64,000 nucleotides of DNA from Streptomyces rubiginosohelvolus (GCF_014649875.1 NZ_BMTW01000008.1:144983-208982); one strand, 5' to 3'. Positions 24,969-33,876 are shown, numbered from the stretch's first letter. The notes: a model not told the origin generated them from the sequence alone. A program made the numbers and translations.

Positions 24969-26066
24969 TCAGGAGGCGCCCAGACGCGTGGCCCGGTGCG
25001 CGCTGACGGCGAAGTCGGGGCCGATGTCGGCGACGGAGTCCGCGCCGAGCTGGAGCAGCGTGTCCTCGATCTCGCTCCGGAGGAGGTCGAGGACCGCCTC
25101 GACACCCTGCTGTCCGGCCAGGCCGAGGCCCCAGAGGTAGGGGCGGCCGACGCACACCGCGTCCGCGCCGTACGCGAGGGCCTTCACTACGTGGACGCCG
25201 GATCGGATGCCGCCGTCCATGAGGACCAGGGCGCGGCCGGCGACCGCGGCCGCCACCTGCTCCAGGGCGACCAGGCTGGGCACCGCGCCGTCGAGCTGGC
25301 GGCCGCCGTGGTTGGAGACGATGACACCGTCCGCGCCCAGGGCCACGCAGTGTTCGGCGTCCTCGGCGCGCAGGACGCCCTTGATCACGATCGGCAGCCG
25401 GGTACGGGACCGTATCCATTCCAGGTCGTCCCAGGTCAGCGGCAGGCGTTCGATGCGGGCACCGTCCGGAATGTCACCGGTGAGCACGCCCAGCGCGCGC
25501 AGGTTGCCGAAGTCGACGTGCCCCGGGGTGCGGAAGCCCGCCCGGCGGGTGCCGATACGGCGGGCCGCGTAGCTGGCGTCGACCGTGACCACGAGCGCGG
25601 TCGCGCCGGCGTCCTCCGCCAGGGCGATCGTCGCGTCGACGTCGTCGCGGGAGCGGTAGGCGTAGAGCTGGAACCAGCTGTCGCTGCCGACCGCACCGGT
25701 CACGTCGGAGAAGGCGTAGTGGCTGTCGGTGCTGACGATCGACACGGTGCCCGCGGCCTCGGCCGCGCGGGCGGTCGCGATCTCGGCGCCTTCGTGGAGG
25801 AGACGCTGGGGGCTGGTCGGGGCGAGGAGGACGGGCAGGGCGAGCCGCTGCCCGAGCACGGTCACGGACGTATCGGGTTTCACGCCCGTGCCGCCGAGGG
25901 CCCGGGGGCGCAGCCAGACCTGGTCGAAGGCCTCCGTGTTGGCACGGACCGTGAGCTGTGTGTCGGCGCCGCCCGCCACGTACGCCCAGCAGGCGGCGTC
26001 GAGCAGGGACTCCGCCGCCTGCTCGTAATCGGTCAGCGTCAGCAGCCCGGATAATTCCCTGGCCAT
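24969..26066 (-). CDS. FMN-dependent alpha-hydroxy-acid oxidase/dehydrogenase
   Basis: 365 residues, normal for the family. Active-site residues by family pattern: Tyr29 (AYVAGGAD), Tyr135 (WFQLYAYR), Lys229 (IVIKGV), His253 and Arg256 (SNHGGRQLDG), and the FMN phosphate site DGGIRSGVHVVKAL with GRPYLWGL. It oxidises a 2-hydroxy acid to a 2-oxo acid; relatives include lactate, glycolate and hydroxymandelate oxidases. GGAAGAGG precedes the ATG. Third gene of the five-gene operon, 65 bp after the TauE-like gene. Confidence 0.92.
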   Translation of the reverse strand: MARELSGLLTLTDYEQAAESLLDAACWAYVAGGADTQLTVRANTEAFDQVWLRPRALGGTGVKPDTSVTVLGQRLALPVLLAPTSPQRLLHEGAEIATARAAEAAGTVSIVSTDSHYAFSDVTGAVGSDSWFQLYAYRSRDDVDATIALAEDAGATALVVTVDASYAARRIGTRRAGFRTPGHVDFGNLRALGVLTGDIPDGARIERLPLTWDDLEWIRSRTRLPIVIKGVLRAEDAEHCVALGADGVIVSNHGGRQLDGAVPSLVALEQVAAAVAGRALVLMDGGIRSGVHVVKALAYGADAVCVGRPYLWGLGLAGQQGVEAVLDLLRSEIEDTLLQLGADSVADIGPDFAVSAHRATRLGAS

Positions 26067-26131
26067 GGAACCTCTTCCGTCGTCGGATGAATTCCTTGGG
26101 TGCCTGTCGCCCCGTCAAGTGAACAGGGCCG

Positions 26132-26899
26132 TCAGGCGAACTGGTCGAATGCCATCTTGGCCACCATTCCGGTGACCACGAGCACGAGGACGATGCGGAC
26201 GAATCCGGATCCCCTTTTCATGGCGGTGCGCGACCCGATCATCGCGCCCGCGATGTTCCCCACGGCCATTCCGAGACCGAGGGCCCACAGGACGTTTCCC
26301 TGCCAGGCGAAGACCGCGAGGGCCCCGAGGTTGGAGGAGGCGTTGATCACCTTCGCCATGGCCGCGCTTTCCAGGAACTGGGTCGCCAGGAGTGTGGTGA
26401 AGGAAATGATGAGGAAGGTGCCGACACCGGGGCCGAAGACCCCGTCGTAGAAACCGATGCCGACACCCGCGATGAGGATCGCCGTATTGCGGCGGCGCGG
26501 GGTGACGACGATGTTCCGCTGCTGGACCCCGAAACTGGGCCGGAAGGCCACGAAGAGCGCCACGGTGATGAGCAGGCCCATGATGACGGGCCGGAAGTAG
26601 GTCGTGGGAACGCTCGACGCGGACAGCGCGCCGAGCGCGCCGAAGGGGACCGCGAGTCCGGCGGCCGGCAGCAGGACCGAGCGGTCCAGCTTGGTGCGCC
26701 GCTGGTACATGTACGCGGCGGTCGCGGTTCCCATGACCGCCGCGATCTTGTTCGTGCCCAGCGCCACCGCCGGCGAATACTGGGGGAAGGCCAACAGGAG
26801 TACCGGGATGAGCAGCACCCCGCCACCGCCGACGACCGCATCCACCCAGCCGGCCGCCGTCGCGGCCGCGAGCAGGCCGAACACTTCGTACAGTTCCAC
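26132..26899 (-). CDS. TauE/SafE-family membrane permease
   Basis: 255 residues with about eight TM helices and the family's two related halves: GWVDAVVGGGGVLLIPVLLL / ALGTNKIAAVMGTATAAYMY near the start and FYDGVFGPGVGTFLIISFTT / AKVINASSNLGALAVFAWQG in the second half. Members carry sulfite, sulfonates, sulfoacetate or other small organic anions. A GTG start has GGAAG just upstream. Its place between the dioxygenase and the oxidase suggests it exports or imports an acidic intermediate. Confidence 0.9.
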   Translation of the reverse strand: MELYEVFGLLAAATAAGWVDAVVGGGGVLLIPVLLLAFPQYSPAVALGTNKIAAVMGTATAAYMYQRRTKLDRSVLLPAAGLAVPFGALGALSASSVPTTYFRPVIMGLLITVALFVAFRPSFGVQQRNIVVTPRRRNTAILIAGVGIGFYDGVFGPGVGTFLIISFTTLLATQFLESAAMAKVINASSNLGALAVFAWQGNVLWALGLGMAVGNIAGAMIGSRTAMKRGSGFVRIVLVLVVTGMVAKMAFDQFA

Positions 26900-26959
26900 T
26901 CTTCCTCATTCACGTGACGTGGCCCCGGCTCCCGGGGCCGGGTGCTGCCGCCCGCCGGG

Positions 26960-27943
26960 TCAGACGACCCCGCGGATCTCCGTCATCGCCGGCAGCACGC
27001 GCGGGTGCCGCATCATGCGCTGGGCCCACAGCGGGGCGGATCGCAGGGAGTAGAAGCGGCGCAGCCAGCGGTCCTGGCCGTCGTAGCGGGGGGTGAACGC
27101 GGTGCGGCCGTGGACGACGACGTGGTTGTCGAGGACGACGAGGTCGCCCGGCGCGAGCACCAGGTCTCGGCAGACCCGCTCCAGGGCCGTGGCCAGGGAG
27201 CGCAGTGCGGCCCGCGCCTGCGGGTGGTCGCCCTGCGTGTTGTGCGAGTTGAAGCGCATGAACGGGCGGTCCGCCGGGCCGAAGATCACCGGATGCGGGC
27301 CGGCCGAGGGGCGGGGACCGGTGGTGTTCCGGGTGAAGGAGGTCGGATACAGGCTGTGGAACTGCGGCTTCCGCAGCTCCGCCACCTCGTCGTCGGTCAG
27401 CAGCGGCAGCGCGTCGCGCACGGAGGAGACGCGGGTCGCGGCGATCTGGTCGTGGTCCTGGCGCAGGCAGAGCAGACCGAGGTAGTCGGGGCGGAGCGGA
27501 TGGTGCACGTTCTCGGTGTGGAAGTCGAAGGCGACCGATCCGCTGTTCTCGATCCTGGCCTCCTCGCCGCGTACGGGATGTACGTCGTGGAAGAGCGCGC
27601 CGGACTTCTCGTCCTGATAGCCGGTCAGCGAGCCGAGGAGGTCCGCGATGAGCATGAGGGTTCCATTGGTGGGGTGGCCGTCGAGGATATGGGCCTCGTG
27701 CGCCTGGGGAGTCTTCGGCAATTCACCGACCGAAACTCCCCGCAGCATGCAGTATCCACTGGATTCCGTGTCCGAACCGAAATCGAGGACCATTTTGCGC
27801 ATCCCGTCCGGGAGATCCATGAGGAGCCCCGAGACGACGATGGGTACCGAGTCCGACAAGCGCGCGGCGAGCGCGGACAGCTCGCTCACCTTCTCCGCCT
27901 CGGACTCGCTTAATCGGTACTGATTCAGAGCCTGGGCAAGCAT
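26960..27943 (-). CDS. Clavaminate-synthase/AsnO/VioC-like Fe(II)/2-oxoglutarate dioxygenase
   Basis: 327 residues. Iron triad His142 and Glu144 (FDFHTENVHH) with His278 (NHVVVHGRTAF), and the 2-oxoglutarate Arg292 (DRWLRRFY), which is 14 residues past the distal His as in AsnO. The HxE form, not HxD, is the mark of the amino-acid beta-hydroxylase group (AsnO, VioC, OrfP, CAS). The ATG at 27943 is chosen because AAGGA is 8 nt upstream; the ATG at 27949 is too close. It is the first gene after the promoter at 27996-28025. Substrate unknown; a free or carrier-bound amino acid is likely. Confidence 0.88.
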   Translation of the reverse strand: MLAQALNQYRLSESEAEKVSELSALAARLSDSVPIVVSGLLMDLPDGMRKMVLDFGSDTESSGYCMLRGVSVGELPKTPQAHEAHILDGHPTNGTLMLIADLLGSLTGYQDEKSGALFHDVHPVRGEEARIENSGSVAFDFHTENVHHPLRPDYLGLLCLRQDHDQIAATRVSSVRDALPLLTDDEVAELRKPQFHSLYPTSFTRNTTGPRPSAGPHPVIFGPADRPFMRFNSHNTQGDHPQARAALRSLATALERVCRDLVLAPGDLVVLDNHVVVHGRTAFTPRYDGQDRWLRRFYSLRSAPLWAQRMMRHPRVLPAMTEIRGVV

Positions 27944-27995
27944 TCTCATAATCCTTCACCGATTCCCGAATGCAGGGTTGATCATGACGGTGAAA

Positions 27996-28025
27996 AACGT
28001 ATCCCGCCCCGATTCTTTCCGTCAA
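27996..28025 (-). promoter_or_regulatory. Promoter of the five-gene dioxygenase-benE operon
   Basis: On the minus strand TTGACG (28025-28020) and TACGTT (28001-27996) are 18 bp apart, close to the consensus for the main sigma factor. The predicted leader is about 46 nt to the dioxygenase start, with AAGGA in it. No other promoter of this quality was seen further inside the operon. Confidence 0.6.
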
Positions 28026-28412
28026 CAATCGCTTTCGGACAGTGACATCCCAGGTTAACAGGTCGGGCATTTGCGAGATAACGTAGGAATGGCTTTATCC
28101 TGCATGAAACACTCCGAAGTGGCCCACGCGGTAAGGAGTGCGGGCCCGGTCGCTCCTTCCTGTTCACCGGGTTGAGCTGCCTCTACGGCGCAGGATGACG
28201 GGGAGATGAACAGCCCAAATCGCCCCGTCAGGCGCTTTCGGCACCCGCTTCCCGGCGCCCACAGGAGGCACGCGGAGCCGGTTTCGCGCCATCCGGATCG
28301 CGGGAGGCGGGGATGGTGAATCGTGTGAAGGGGGTCACATGTCGCTGTGCCGCCGCCCACGCCGGGCCGTCTCGCGGTGGCCTCGGCCACCACCCCCGCG
28401 GAGGGGACCGTT
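28026..28412. other. Non-coding spacer between the operon promoter and the DUF1963 gene
   Basis: Nearly 390 bp hold no supported gene. Several frames are open but lack ribosome sites and start codons in context. The part next to the promoter (28026-28100) is notably A/T-richer than its surroundings and may carry regulator sites. I see no clear terminator for the leftward gene ending at 28413. Confidence 0.5.
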
Positions 28413-29498
28413 CTACTGGAAGCTCAGCCGGTGCGGATGGAGCGGATCGGCCGGGCAGGTGTGTACGCGCATCAGGCCTCGGCCGAGGTAGACACCGACC
28501 GGGTCGAGCACACGCGGGTCGTTCTCGCTATCCCGGTCCTCGACAGGCAGCCAGCTGCGCGAGGCGCCGTCGCACTCCCACTTGTCCACGGTGAGCAGGG
28601 GCGGCATCGCTGTCCCGCACACCTGGCAGTCGACCGGAGCGGGGTCCGTCAGATGCCAGGAGGCGAAGCCTCCGACCTTCCAGCCGGGGGCGATCGACAG
28701 GTCGCTCATGTAGTCGATCTCTTCCGGTTCCTCCGCGCGCGCCGCGGCCATCGCGGCCTCGTACTCCTCGTACGTCGCATAGCTCGCCGCCGAGGAGGGA
28801 CCGTCCTCGTAGTCATCGTCGTCGTCCTCGTCGAGGAGTCCCTCCTCCCATGCGGAGACCTCCTCCTGAAGTCCTTCGTCCAGCAGGCCGAGATACTCGT
28901 GCTCCACCACCTGCTCCGGATGCACGACACACGTGGTGGGGACGCACTCCTCACGGCCGGCGACCGGGGGTTCGGGCTGTGGCGCGAGGACGGTGCCGAC
29001 ATCGGCCGAGCGCCGCCACTTCAGTACGACGTCGATCGTGCGGTCGGGCCCATGGGCCTCGAACGGACACCAGAAGACCTGGAGCAGGTCCTGGCCCTCG
29101 GGCCCCACCAGGTCCGGGACGTCCCGCGTGGACAACTGCGCGACGGCCAGCATCGGCAGGGCGTCGTCGTCGCGGAGGTCCGGGACGTGGTCGGCCGCCT
29201 TCATGGCGTCCAGCCGCCGCTGTTCGTCCTCGGTGAAGTCCCGCCCCCGTGCGCCGTCCTGGATCCGGCGGCGCAACCGCACGTCGGAGAGGAGATGGCC
29301 GGTGCCCTTCGGGTGCGCGACGGTGCACACCGGCCACGGTTCGCCGGCCGGCCAGAGCAGCGGTCCCGCCACCGAGCTGTCCCCCGCGCCGGGCACACCG
29401 TGCCGGGGGTGCAGCCGGGTGGCCGTGCGCCGGTGAGCTGCCAGGGCGGGGAAGACTCCTTCGACATCGACGGGACGCGGCGGGGTGGTGCGGGTCAT
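28413..29498 (-). CDS. DUF1963-like (YwqG family) protein
   Basis: 361 residues. Features include LHPRHGVPGAGDSSVAGPLL, GEPWPVCTV, LPMLAVAQLSTRDVPDL, LLQVFWCPFEAHG, KVGGFASWHLTDPAPVDCQV with CQVCGTAMPPLLTVD, and GVYLGRGLMRVHTCPADP, matching the beta-rich DUF1963 fold. A strongly acidic stretch with DEDDDDDYEDG lies in the middle. Its ATG overlaps the stop of the upstream hydrolase gene (ATGA). Function unknown; the CxxC may bind zinc. Confidence 0.75.
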   Translation of the reverse strand: MTRTTPPRPVDVEGVFPALAAHRRTATRLHPRHGVPGAGDSSVAGPLLWPAGEPWPVCTVAHPKGTGHLLSDVRLRRRIQDGARGRDFTEDEQRRLDAMKAADHVPDLRDDDALPMLAVAQLSTRDVPDLVGPEGQDLLQVFWCPFEAHGPDRTIDVVLKWRRSADVGTVLAPQPEPPVAGREECVPTTCVVHPEQVVEHEYLGLLDEGLQEEVSAWEEGLLDEDDDDDYEDGPSSAASYATYEEYEAAMAAARAEEPEEIDYMSDLSIAPGWKVGGFASWHLTDPAPVDCQVCGTAMPPLLTVDKWECDGASRSWLPVEDRDSENDPRVLDPVGVYLGRGLMRVHTCPADPLHPHRLSFQ

Positions 29499-30424
29499 GA
29501 AGAACCTTCCCCGTGCGAACCGGTGGCGCCTGCTGTACGCCGGTCCGGATACCGGCCACTGCCCGGGATCGCGGCGAGGTAGCCCGCCATCTCCCCGTAC
29601 ACCGCCCCCGAGTTGTCCAGATGGGCGTCATGGCCCGCCCCCGGGATCACGGCGATCCGGGTCGCGGGGTGCCGGTCCCGCATCCGGTCCGCCTCGTCCG
29701 GCTTCATCGTGCCGTTCTCGCCGCGCAGCACCAGCACCGGGCAGCGCACCCGGTCCCAGGCGTCCCAGTAGTCGCGGTGCGCGCTCTCCTGGACCGTGGC
29801 CACCATGACGTCCCGGTCGACGCGGGGGTGCAGTCCGTCGGGGCCCGGGGCGAGTCCTGCCGCCCAGGCCCGGCCCGCCGGGCCGCCGCCGAAGAACGCC
29901 TCGGCCGCCGCCCTGTCCGGGAACGGCACCGGCCAGGAGTCCAGCCAGCGCCCGATCTGCTCCGGCAGCCCCGGGCTCGGACCCGCCGGGCCCGCCTCGA
30001 TCAGGACCAGCGCACGGCACAGCTCCGGGTGGGCCGCCGCCGTCAGCAGGGCGGTGAGGCCGCCCATCGACTGGCCGACCAGCACCGTGTCCTCACCGGC
30101 CAGACCGAACCGGCGCGCCACGGCCCGTACGTCACTCACGTGCGCCGCCCTTGTCACGTCCCCGGGGCGGCGCGTGCTCGCCCCGCTGCCGCGTGCGTCG
30201 AAGGCGATCACCCGGTGCGTGGCCGCGAACCGGGCCGCCAGCGCCTCCCACTCGCCGCAGTGCCCGGCCAGCCCGTGCAGCAGGAGCAGGGGCGGGCCGT
30301 CTCCGCCGTGGTCGGTGCAGAAGAGGCGTACGGGATCGGCACCGGCACCGGTCGCTCCTCCGTCGTCATCGCCCGGGTCCGTCACCGTCACCGTGGTCGT
30401 TCCCCTGGCCGCTTCCATTTCCAT
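29495..30424 (-). CDS. Alpha/beta-fold hydrolase
   Basis: 309 residues from the ATG at 30422-30424 after GGGGG. Canonical fold: oxyanion-hole LLLLHGLAGHCGEWEALA, DARGSGAS, nucleophile elbow LVGQSMGGLTAL (Ser), late Asp in VLVLRGENGTMKPDE, and catalytic His in IPGAGHDAHLDN. Substrate unknown (ester, lactone or similar). The downstream DUF1963 gene is translationally coupled (ATGA overlap), which suggests one physiological unit. Confidence 0.88.
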   Translation of the reverse strand: MEMEAARGTTTVTVTDPGDDDGGATGAGADPVRLFCTDHGGDGPPLLLLHGLAGHCGEWEALAARFAATHRVIAFDARGSGASTRRPGDVTRAAHVSDVRAVARRFGLAGEDTVLVGQSMGGLTALLTAAAHPELCRALVLIEAGPAGPSPGLPEQIGRWLDSWPVPFPDRAAAEAFFGGGPAGRAWAAGLAPGPDGLHPRVDRDVMVATVQESAHRDYWDAWDRVRCPVLVLRGENGTMKPDEADRMRDRHPATRIAVIPGAGHDAHLDNSGAVYGEMAGYLAAIPGSGRYPDRRTAGATGSHGEGSS

Positions 30425-30541
30425 CCGGAACCCCCGCCTCCCCGTACCGCCCTCCGGCCGCGTCGCCCCGAACGCTAGCCTCGGGCTCAGTACCGAACCA
30501 AAGAAATACCGACGGTTCACAGGACGGCTCACAGGAAAGTG

Positions 30542-30862
30542 ATGGTGGCGGCGATGGCGAAGGTTCCGGCAGCGGCGGTGGCGGCGAGCGGGCTCGTCGG
30601 GGGGTACGGCGTCGCCCGGTGGACCAGGAAGCGGCCGCTCGGCGGTGTCGCGCTCGCCGCCGCCGGGTCGCTGGCCGCGTACGAGTGGAACCGGCAGGCC
30701 GGGCCGCGTGCCGCCGCCGGGCTGAGCGTCGCCTATGTCGCCGCCTTCGCCGGATCGCACCCGCTCGCCAAGAAGGTCGGCGCCTGGCCCGCCGTGTTCG
30801 CCGTCGCGGGCGGCGTGGCCGCCGCCTCCTGGGCCGTCACCCGGCGGGCCGCCCACCGCTGA
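30542..30862 (+). CDS. Small Ala/Gly-rich membrane protein
   Basis: 106 residues from the ATG at 30542 (AGGA 5 nt upstream); GTG 30539 and ATG 30554 are possible. Three or four short hydrophobic helices are seen (AAAVAASGLVGGYGVA, GGVALAAAGSLAAYEWN, AAGLSVAYVAAFAGS, AVFAVAGGVAAASWAV) separated by basic residues. No family recognised. It is followed by the 20-bp terminator. Confidence 0.65.
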   Translation: MVAAMAKVPAAAVAASGLVGGYGVARWTRKRPLGGVALAAAGSLAAYEWNRQAGPRAAAGLSVAYVAAFAGSHPLAKKVGAWPAVFAVAGGVAAASWAVTRRAAHR

Positions 30863-30971
30863 GCACCGTCGCTGGGGGCGCCCGAGGGAATCCGGCGCCG
30901 AAAAGAATCCCGTGCCCACCTGAACGCCCGTCGCCCCGCCCCCGTACTCCCCGGCAACTCCCCCGCGTAGG

Positions 30972-31022
30972 CCGGGTGCGTACCCGTACGGACTCGACAG
31001 GACCGTACGGGTACGCACCCGG
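30972..31022. terminator. Bidirectional terminator with perfect 20-bp stem
   Basis: 30972-30991 pairs without mismatch with 31003-31022 around an 11-nt loop, between the convergent genes ending at 30862 and 31047. There is no U run on either side. Confidence 0.85.
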
Positions 31023-31046
31023 AGCGGCGGGACCCAGGCCCCCCGC

Positions 31047-32531
31047 TCAACCCCCCAGCGCGTGCGACACCGTGTAGATCGCCAGGCCCGCCAGCGCGCC
31101 CACCACCGTGCCGTTGATCCGGATGAACTGGAGGTCGCGGCCGATGTGCGCCTCGATCTTCTTCGAGGTCTGGTCCGCGTCCCAGCCCGCGACCGTCTCG
31201 CTGATCAGCGAGGTGATCTCCGCCCGGTACGTCGTCACCACGTACACCGCCGCGTCCTCCAGCCAGCCGTCCAGCTTGCCCTGGAGGCGTTCGTCGCTCG
31301 CCAGCCTCGCTCCCAGCGACATCAGCGAGGCGCGCGCCCGCAGCCGCAGTTCGCTGCGCTCGTCCTCCGCCGCCGAGAGGATCATCGTGCGGACGGAGGA
31401 CCAGGCCGAGGCGATGACGTCCTGGACCTCGCTCCGGCCCAGGATCTCCGACTTCAGGCGCTCCACCCGGGCCCGCGTGTCGGCGTCGGTCTGGAGGTCG
31501 GCCGCGAAGTCGGTCAGGAACGTGTCGATCGAGCCGCGCGCCGGGTGCTCCGGCATGTCCCGCATCTCCGTGACGAATCGCAGCAGTTCCTTGTAGACCC
31601 GCTCCCCCACCCGCTTGTCCACGAACCTCGGCGTCCAGCCGGGGGCCCCGCCCTGCACCGCGTTCATCACCGAATCGCCGTGCTCCACCAGCCAGTCGTG
31701 CGCCCGTACGCAGATGAGGTCGACGACCTTGCGGTGGCCGCCGTCCGTGACGACCTTCTCCAGCATCTTGCCGAGTCCCGGGCCGACCTCCACCGCGTCC
31801 GCCCGCCGGGTGATCGCCTCGCCGACCACCGCCTGGACGTCGGAATCCCGAAGGACCGTCAGCGCACCGCGCAGCGCCGTCGCCAGCTCGGCGGTGACCC
31901 GGTCGGCGTGGGCCGGCTCCGCGAGCCACGTACCGAGCCGCCGGCCGACCCCGAGAGCGTGAATTCGGTCACGAATGACGTCTCCGGAGAGAAAGTTCTC
32001 GCCAACGAAGGAACCGAGGGACTGTCCTAGCTGATCCTTCTTGGTGGGGATGATGGCTGTGTGCGGGATGGGCAGGCCGAGCGGGCGCCGGAAGAGCGCC
32101 GTGACGGCGAACCAGTCCGCGAGCGCGCCCACCATCCCCGCCTCGGCAGCCGCTGCGACGTAGCCCGGCCAGCCCCCCACACCTGAGTTCTTCGCCCAGG
32201 TGGCCAGGACGTAGACGAGCGCGACGAGCAGAAGGAGGCCGGTCGCCGTGAGCTTCATGCGCCGTACGCCGCGCTGCTTCTCCTCGTCGGCGGCGGTGTA
32301 CGCGAACGAGGCCAGCGGGCCCGCGCCCGCCCCCGGCTCCCGTGCCCGCCCCGGCGGCAGCGCCGATCGCACCGACGCCGGGGCCTTCGACGGCTCCGCC
32401 CGTGCCGGGACCTCCGGCGCCCGCGCTCCGTCCTTCTGCACCGCGTCCCCGTCCTGCCCCTGCTCGCCGGATCCGGTCCGTTCCATCCGCTCCACCCGTC
32501 CGCGTACGCCTCGCCCCCGTGACGTACGCAT
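31047..32531 (-). CDS. DUF445 membrane-associated protein
   Basis: 494 residues from the ATG at 32529-32531 after GGGGAGG. An N-terminal disordered, charged region of about 90 residues leads into a TM helix (LTATGLLLLVALVYVLATWA), then the DUF445 landmark EAGMVGALADWFAVTALFRRPLGLPIPHTAIIPTKKDQLG, here split over residues about 125-165, a long helical domain, and a last TM helix INGTVVGALAGLAIYTVSHA. DUF445 proteins resemble YheB and are membrane proteins of unknown role. Confidence 0.87.
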   Translation of the reverse strand: MRTSRGRGVRGRVERMERTGSGEQGQDGDAVQKDGARAPEVPARAEPSKAPASVRSALPPGRAREPGAGAGPLASFAYTAADEEKQRGVRRMKLTATGLLLLVALVYVLATWAKNSGVGGWPGYVAAAAEAGMVGALADWFAVTALFRRPLGLPIPHTAIIPTKKDQLGQSLGSFVGENFLSGDVIRDRIHALGVGRRLGTWLAEPAHADRVTAELATALRGALTVLRDSDVQAVVGEAITRRADAVEVGPGLGKMLEKVVTDGGHRKVVDLICVRAHDWLVEHGDSVMNAVQGGAPGWTPRFVDKRVGERVYKELLRFVTEMRDMPEHPARGSIDTFLTDFAADLQTDADTRARVERLKSEILGRSEVQDVIASAWSSVRTMILSAAEDERSELRLRARASLMSLGARLASDERLQGKLDGWLEDAAVYVVTTYRAEITSLISETVAGWDADQTSKKIEAHIGRDLQFIRINGTVVGALAGLAIYTVSHALGG

Positions 32532-32628
32532 TGTCCCTACCTCCCCTACTCCTGGGCCGCATGTGGAGTTCCCGACGGCCTGTCGCATCATGGGACCAGC
32601 ACGATCATCACAAGGAGAACCACCGCAC

Positions 32629-33876
32629 ATGCCAAGGCGCCAGGGGTATGCCCTGCTCATCGCCCTAGTGGCGGGCACCGCCGCGCTCGCCGCCGCCGTC
32701 GCCTTCGCAACGACGCTGCTCTCCGGCCCCGGGGCGACGCCGCTGCCGCCCGCCGAGACCCAGGCGGCCGCCCGTAACCCGGTCGCCCCCGCCACCTCGG
32801 GCGGCTCCTGGGTCGCCACCTGGACCGCCGCGCCCGTCGGCGCCGAGAAGGGCACGGAGGGCGGGCTCCCCGGGCGCACCGTCCGTAACGTCGTGCACAC
32901 CAGCATCGGCGGGAACGTCGCCCGGATCACGCTGTCCAACCTCTTCGGCACGACCCCCCTGGTCGTCGACCAGGCCACCGTCAACACCCGGCCGGTGACC
33001 TTCAAGGGCGCCGGGACCGTCACCGTCGCCGCGGGCGGACGGGTCGTCAGCGACCCGGTCGTCGTGCCGGTGGCCCCCGACTCCGACCTCCAGGTCAGCT
33101 TCCGCACCCCCCGGGGCGGCGGGCCGGTCACCTACCACGGTTACACCCACCAGACCTCGTTCCTGATCGACGAGCGCGGCACCTTCAGCACCAGCAACTG
33201 GCGCTATCTGACCGCCGTGGACGTCCGCAGCGAGCAGGCGCTCGGCGCGGTCGTCGCCCTCGGGGACTCCCTGACCGCGGGCAGCGGCTCCAGCACCGAC
33301 GCCAACGCCCGCTGGCCCGACGTCCTCGCCGACCGGCTGGGCGGCCGGTACGGGGTCGCCAACGCGGGCATCGCGGGCAACCGGGTCGTGGGCATCGGCC
33401 GCGGCACCGGCGGCCAGTCGGGCACCGACCGGCTCGACCGGGACGTCCTGGGGGTCGCCGGGGCCCGGACCGTCGTCGTGGCGCTCGGCATCAACGACGT
33501 ACAGCAGTACCCGCAGGAGACCGACCCCCAGCGCATCGTGGACAGTCTGCGCGCCCTCACCGACCGGGCGCACGCCCGCGGGCTGCGGGTCGTCGGCGCG
33601 ACGCTGACCCCGTTCGAGGGCTTCGCCACCTGGACGCCCCAGCGCGATGCCGTCCGCCACGCGGTCAACCAGCAGATCCGGTCGGGCACGGTCTTCGACG
33701 CGTACGTCGACTTCGACGCGGCGGTACGCGACCCCGCCGCGCCGAACCGGCTCCTCGCCTCGTACGACTCCGGCGACCACCTGCACCTCAACGACGACGG
33801 GTACCGCGCGCTCGGCGACCGGGTGGACCTGAAGTCCCTGGACCGGGACCGCGCGCCCCGTTCCGACGCGCTGTGA
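32629..33876 (+). CDS. Secreted SGNH/GDSL-type hydrolase
   Basis: 415 residues from the ATG at 32629 with AGGAG. N-terminal signal or anchor (YALLIALVAGTAALAAAVAFATTLL). A beta domain covers about 60-195 (WVATWTAAP, VRNVVHTSIGGNVARITLSN), then the SGNH core: block I VVALGDSLTAGSGS, block II NAGIAGNRV, block III VVVALGINDVQQ and block V SGDHLHLNDDG. This two-domain layout is typical of secreted actinomycete esterases and lipases. Strand-opposite to the DUF445 gene. Confidence 0.9.
   Translation: MPRRQGYALLIALVAGTAALAAAVAFATTLLSGPGATPLPPAETQAAARNPVAPATSGGSWVATWTAAPVGAEKGTEGGLPGRTVRNVVHTSIGGNVARITLSNLFGTTPLVVDQATVNTRPVTFKGAGTVTVAAGGRVVSDPVVVPVAPDSDLQVSFRTPRGGGPVTYHGYTHQTSFLIDERGTFSTSNWRYLTAVDVRSEQALGAVVALGDSLTAGSGSSTDANARWPDVLADRLGGRYGVANAGIAGNRVVGIGRGTGGQSGTDRLDRDVLGVAGARTVVVALGINDVQQYPQETDPQRIVDSLRALTDRAHARGLRVVGATLTPFEGFATWTPQRDAVRHAVNQQIRSGTVFDAYVDFDAAVRDPAAPNRLLASYDSGDHLHLNDDGYRALGDRVDLKSLDRDRAPRSDAL

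Noticed and set aside
23732..27943. Hydroxyphenylglycine biosynthesis cluster
   Set aside because: Only the oxidase and an aminotransferase of suitable types are present; HmaS and prephenate dehydrogenase are missing, and the dioxygenase is not of the HmaS type.
28055..28393. Minus-strand frame of 112 codons in the spacer before the dioxygenase promoter
   Set aside because: No ribosome site, unusual composition, and it overlaps the spacer that shows no codon bias; no family recognised.
28338..28491. Short plus-strand ORF beginning MSLCRR, considered as a cysteine leader peptide
   Set aside because: It runs antisense into the DUF1963 gene, is Arg/Pro-rich, lacks the conserved HVDL core and leads to no downstream plus-strand gene.
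29495..31018. Extension of the alpha/beta hydrolase to 507 residues
   Set aside because: The extension runs antisense through the small membrane protein gene and has no start context; the ATG at 30424 does.
31047..33131. Extension of the DUF445 protein to 694 residues
   Set aside because: The extra 200 residues are antisense to the SGNH hydrolase, and the ATG at 32531 has an excellent ribosome site.
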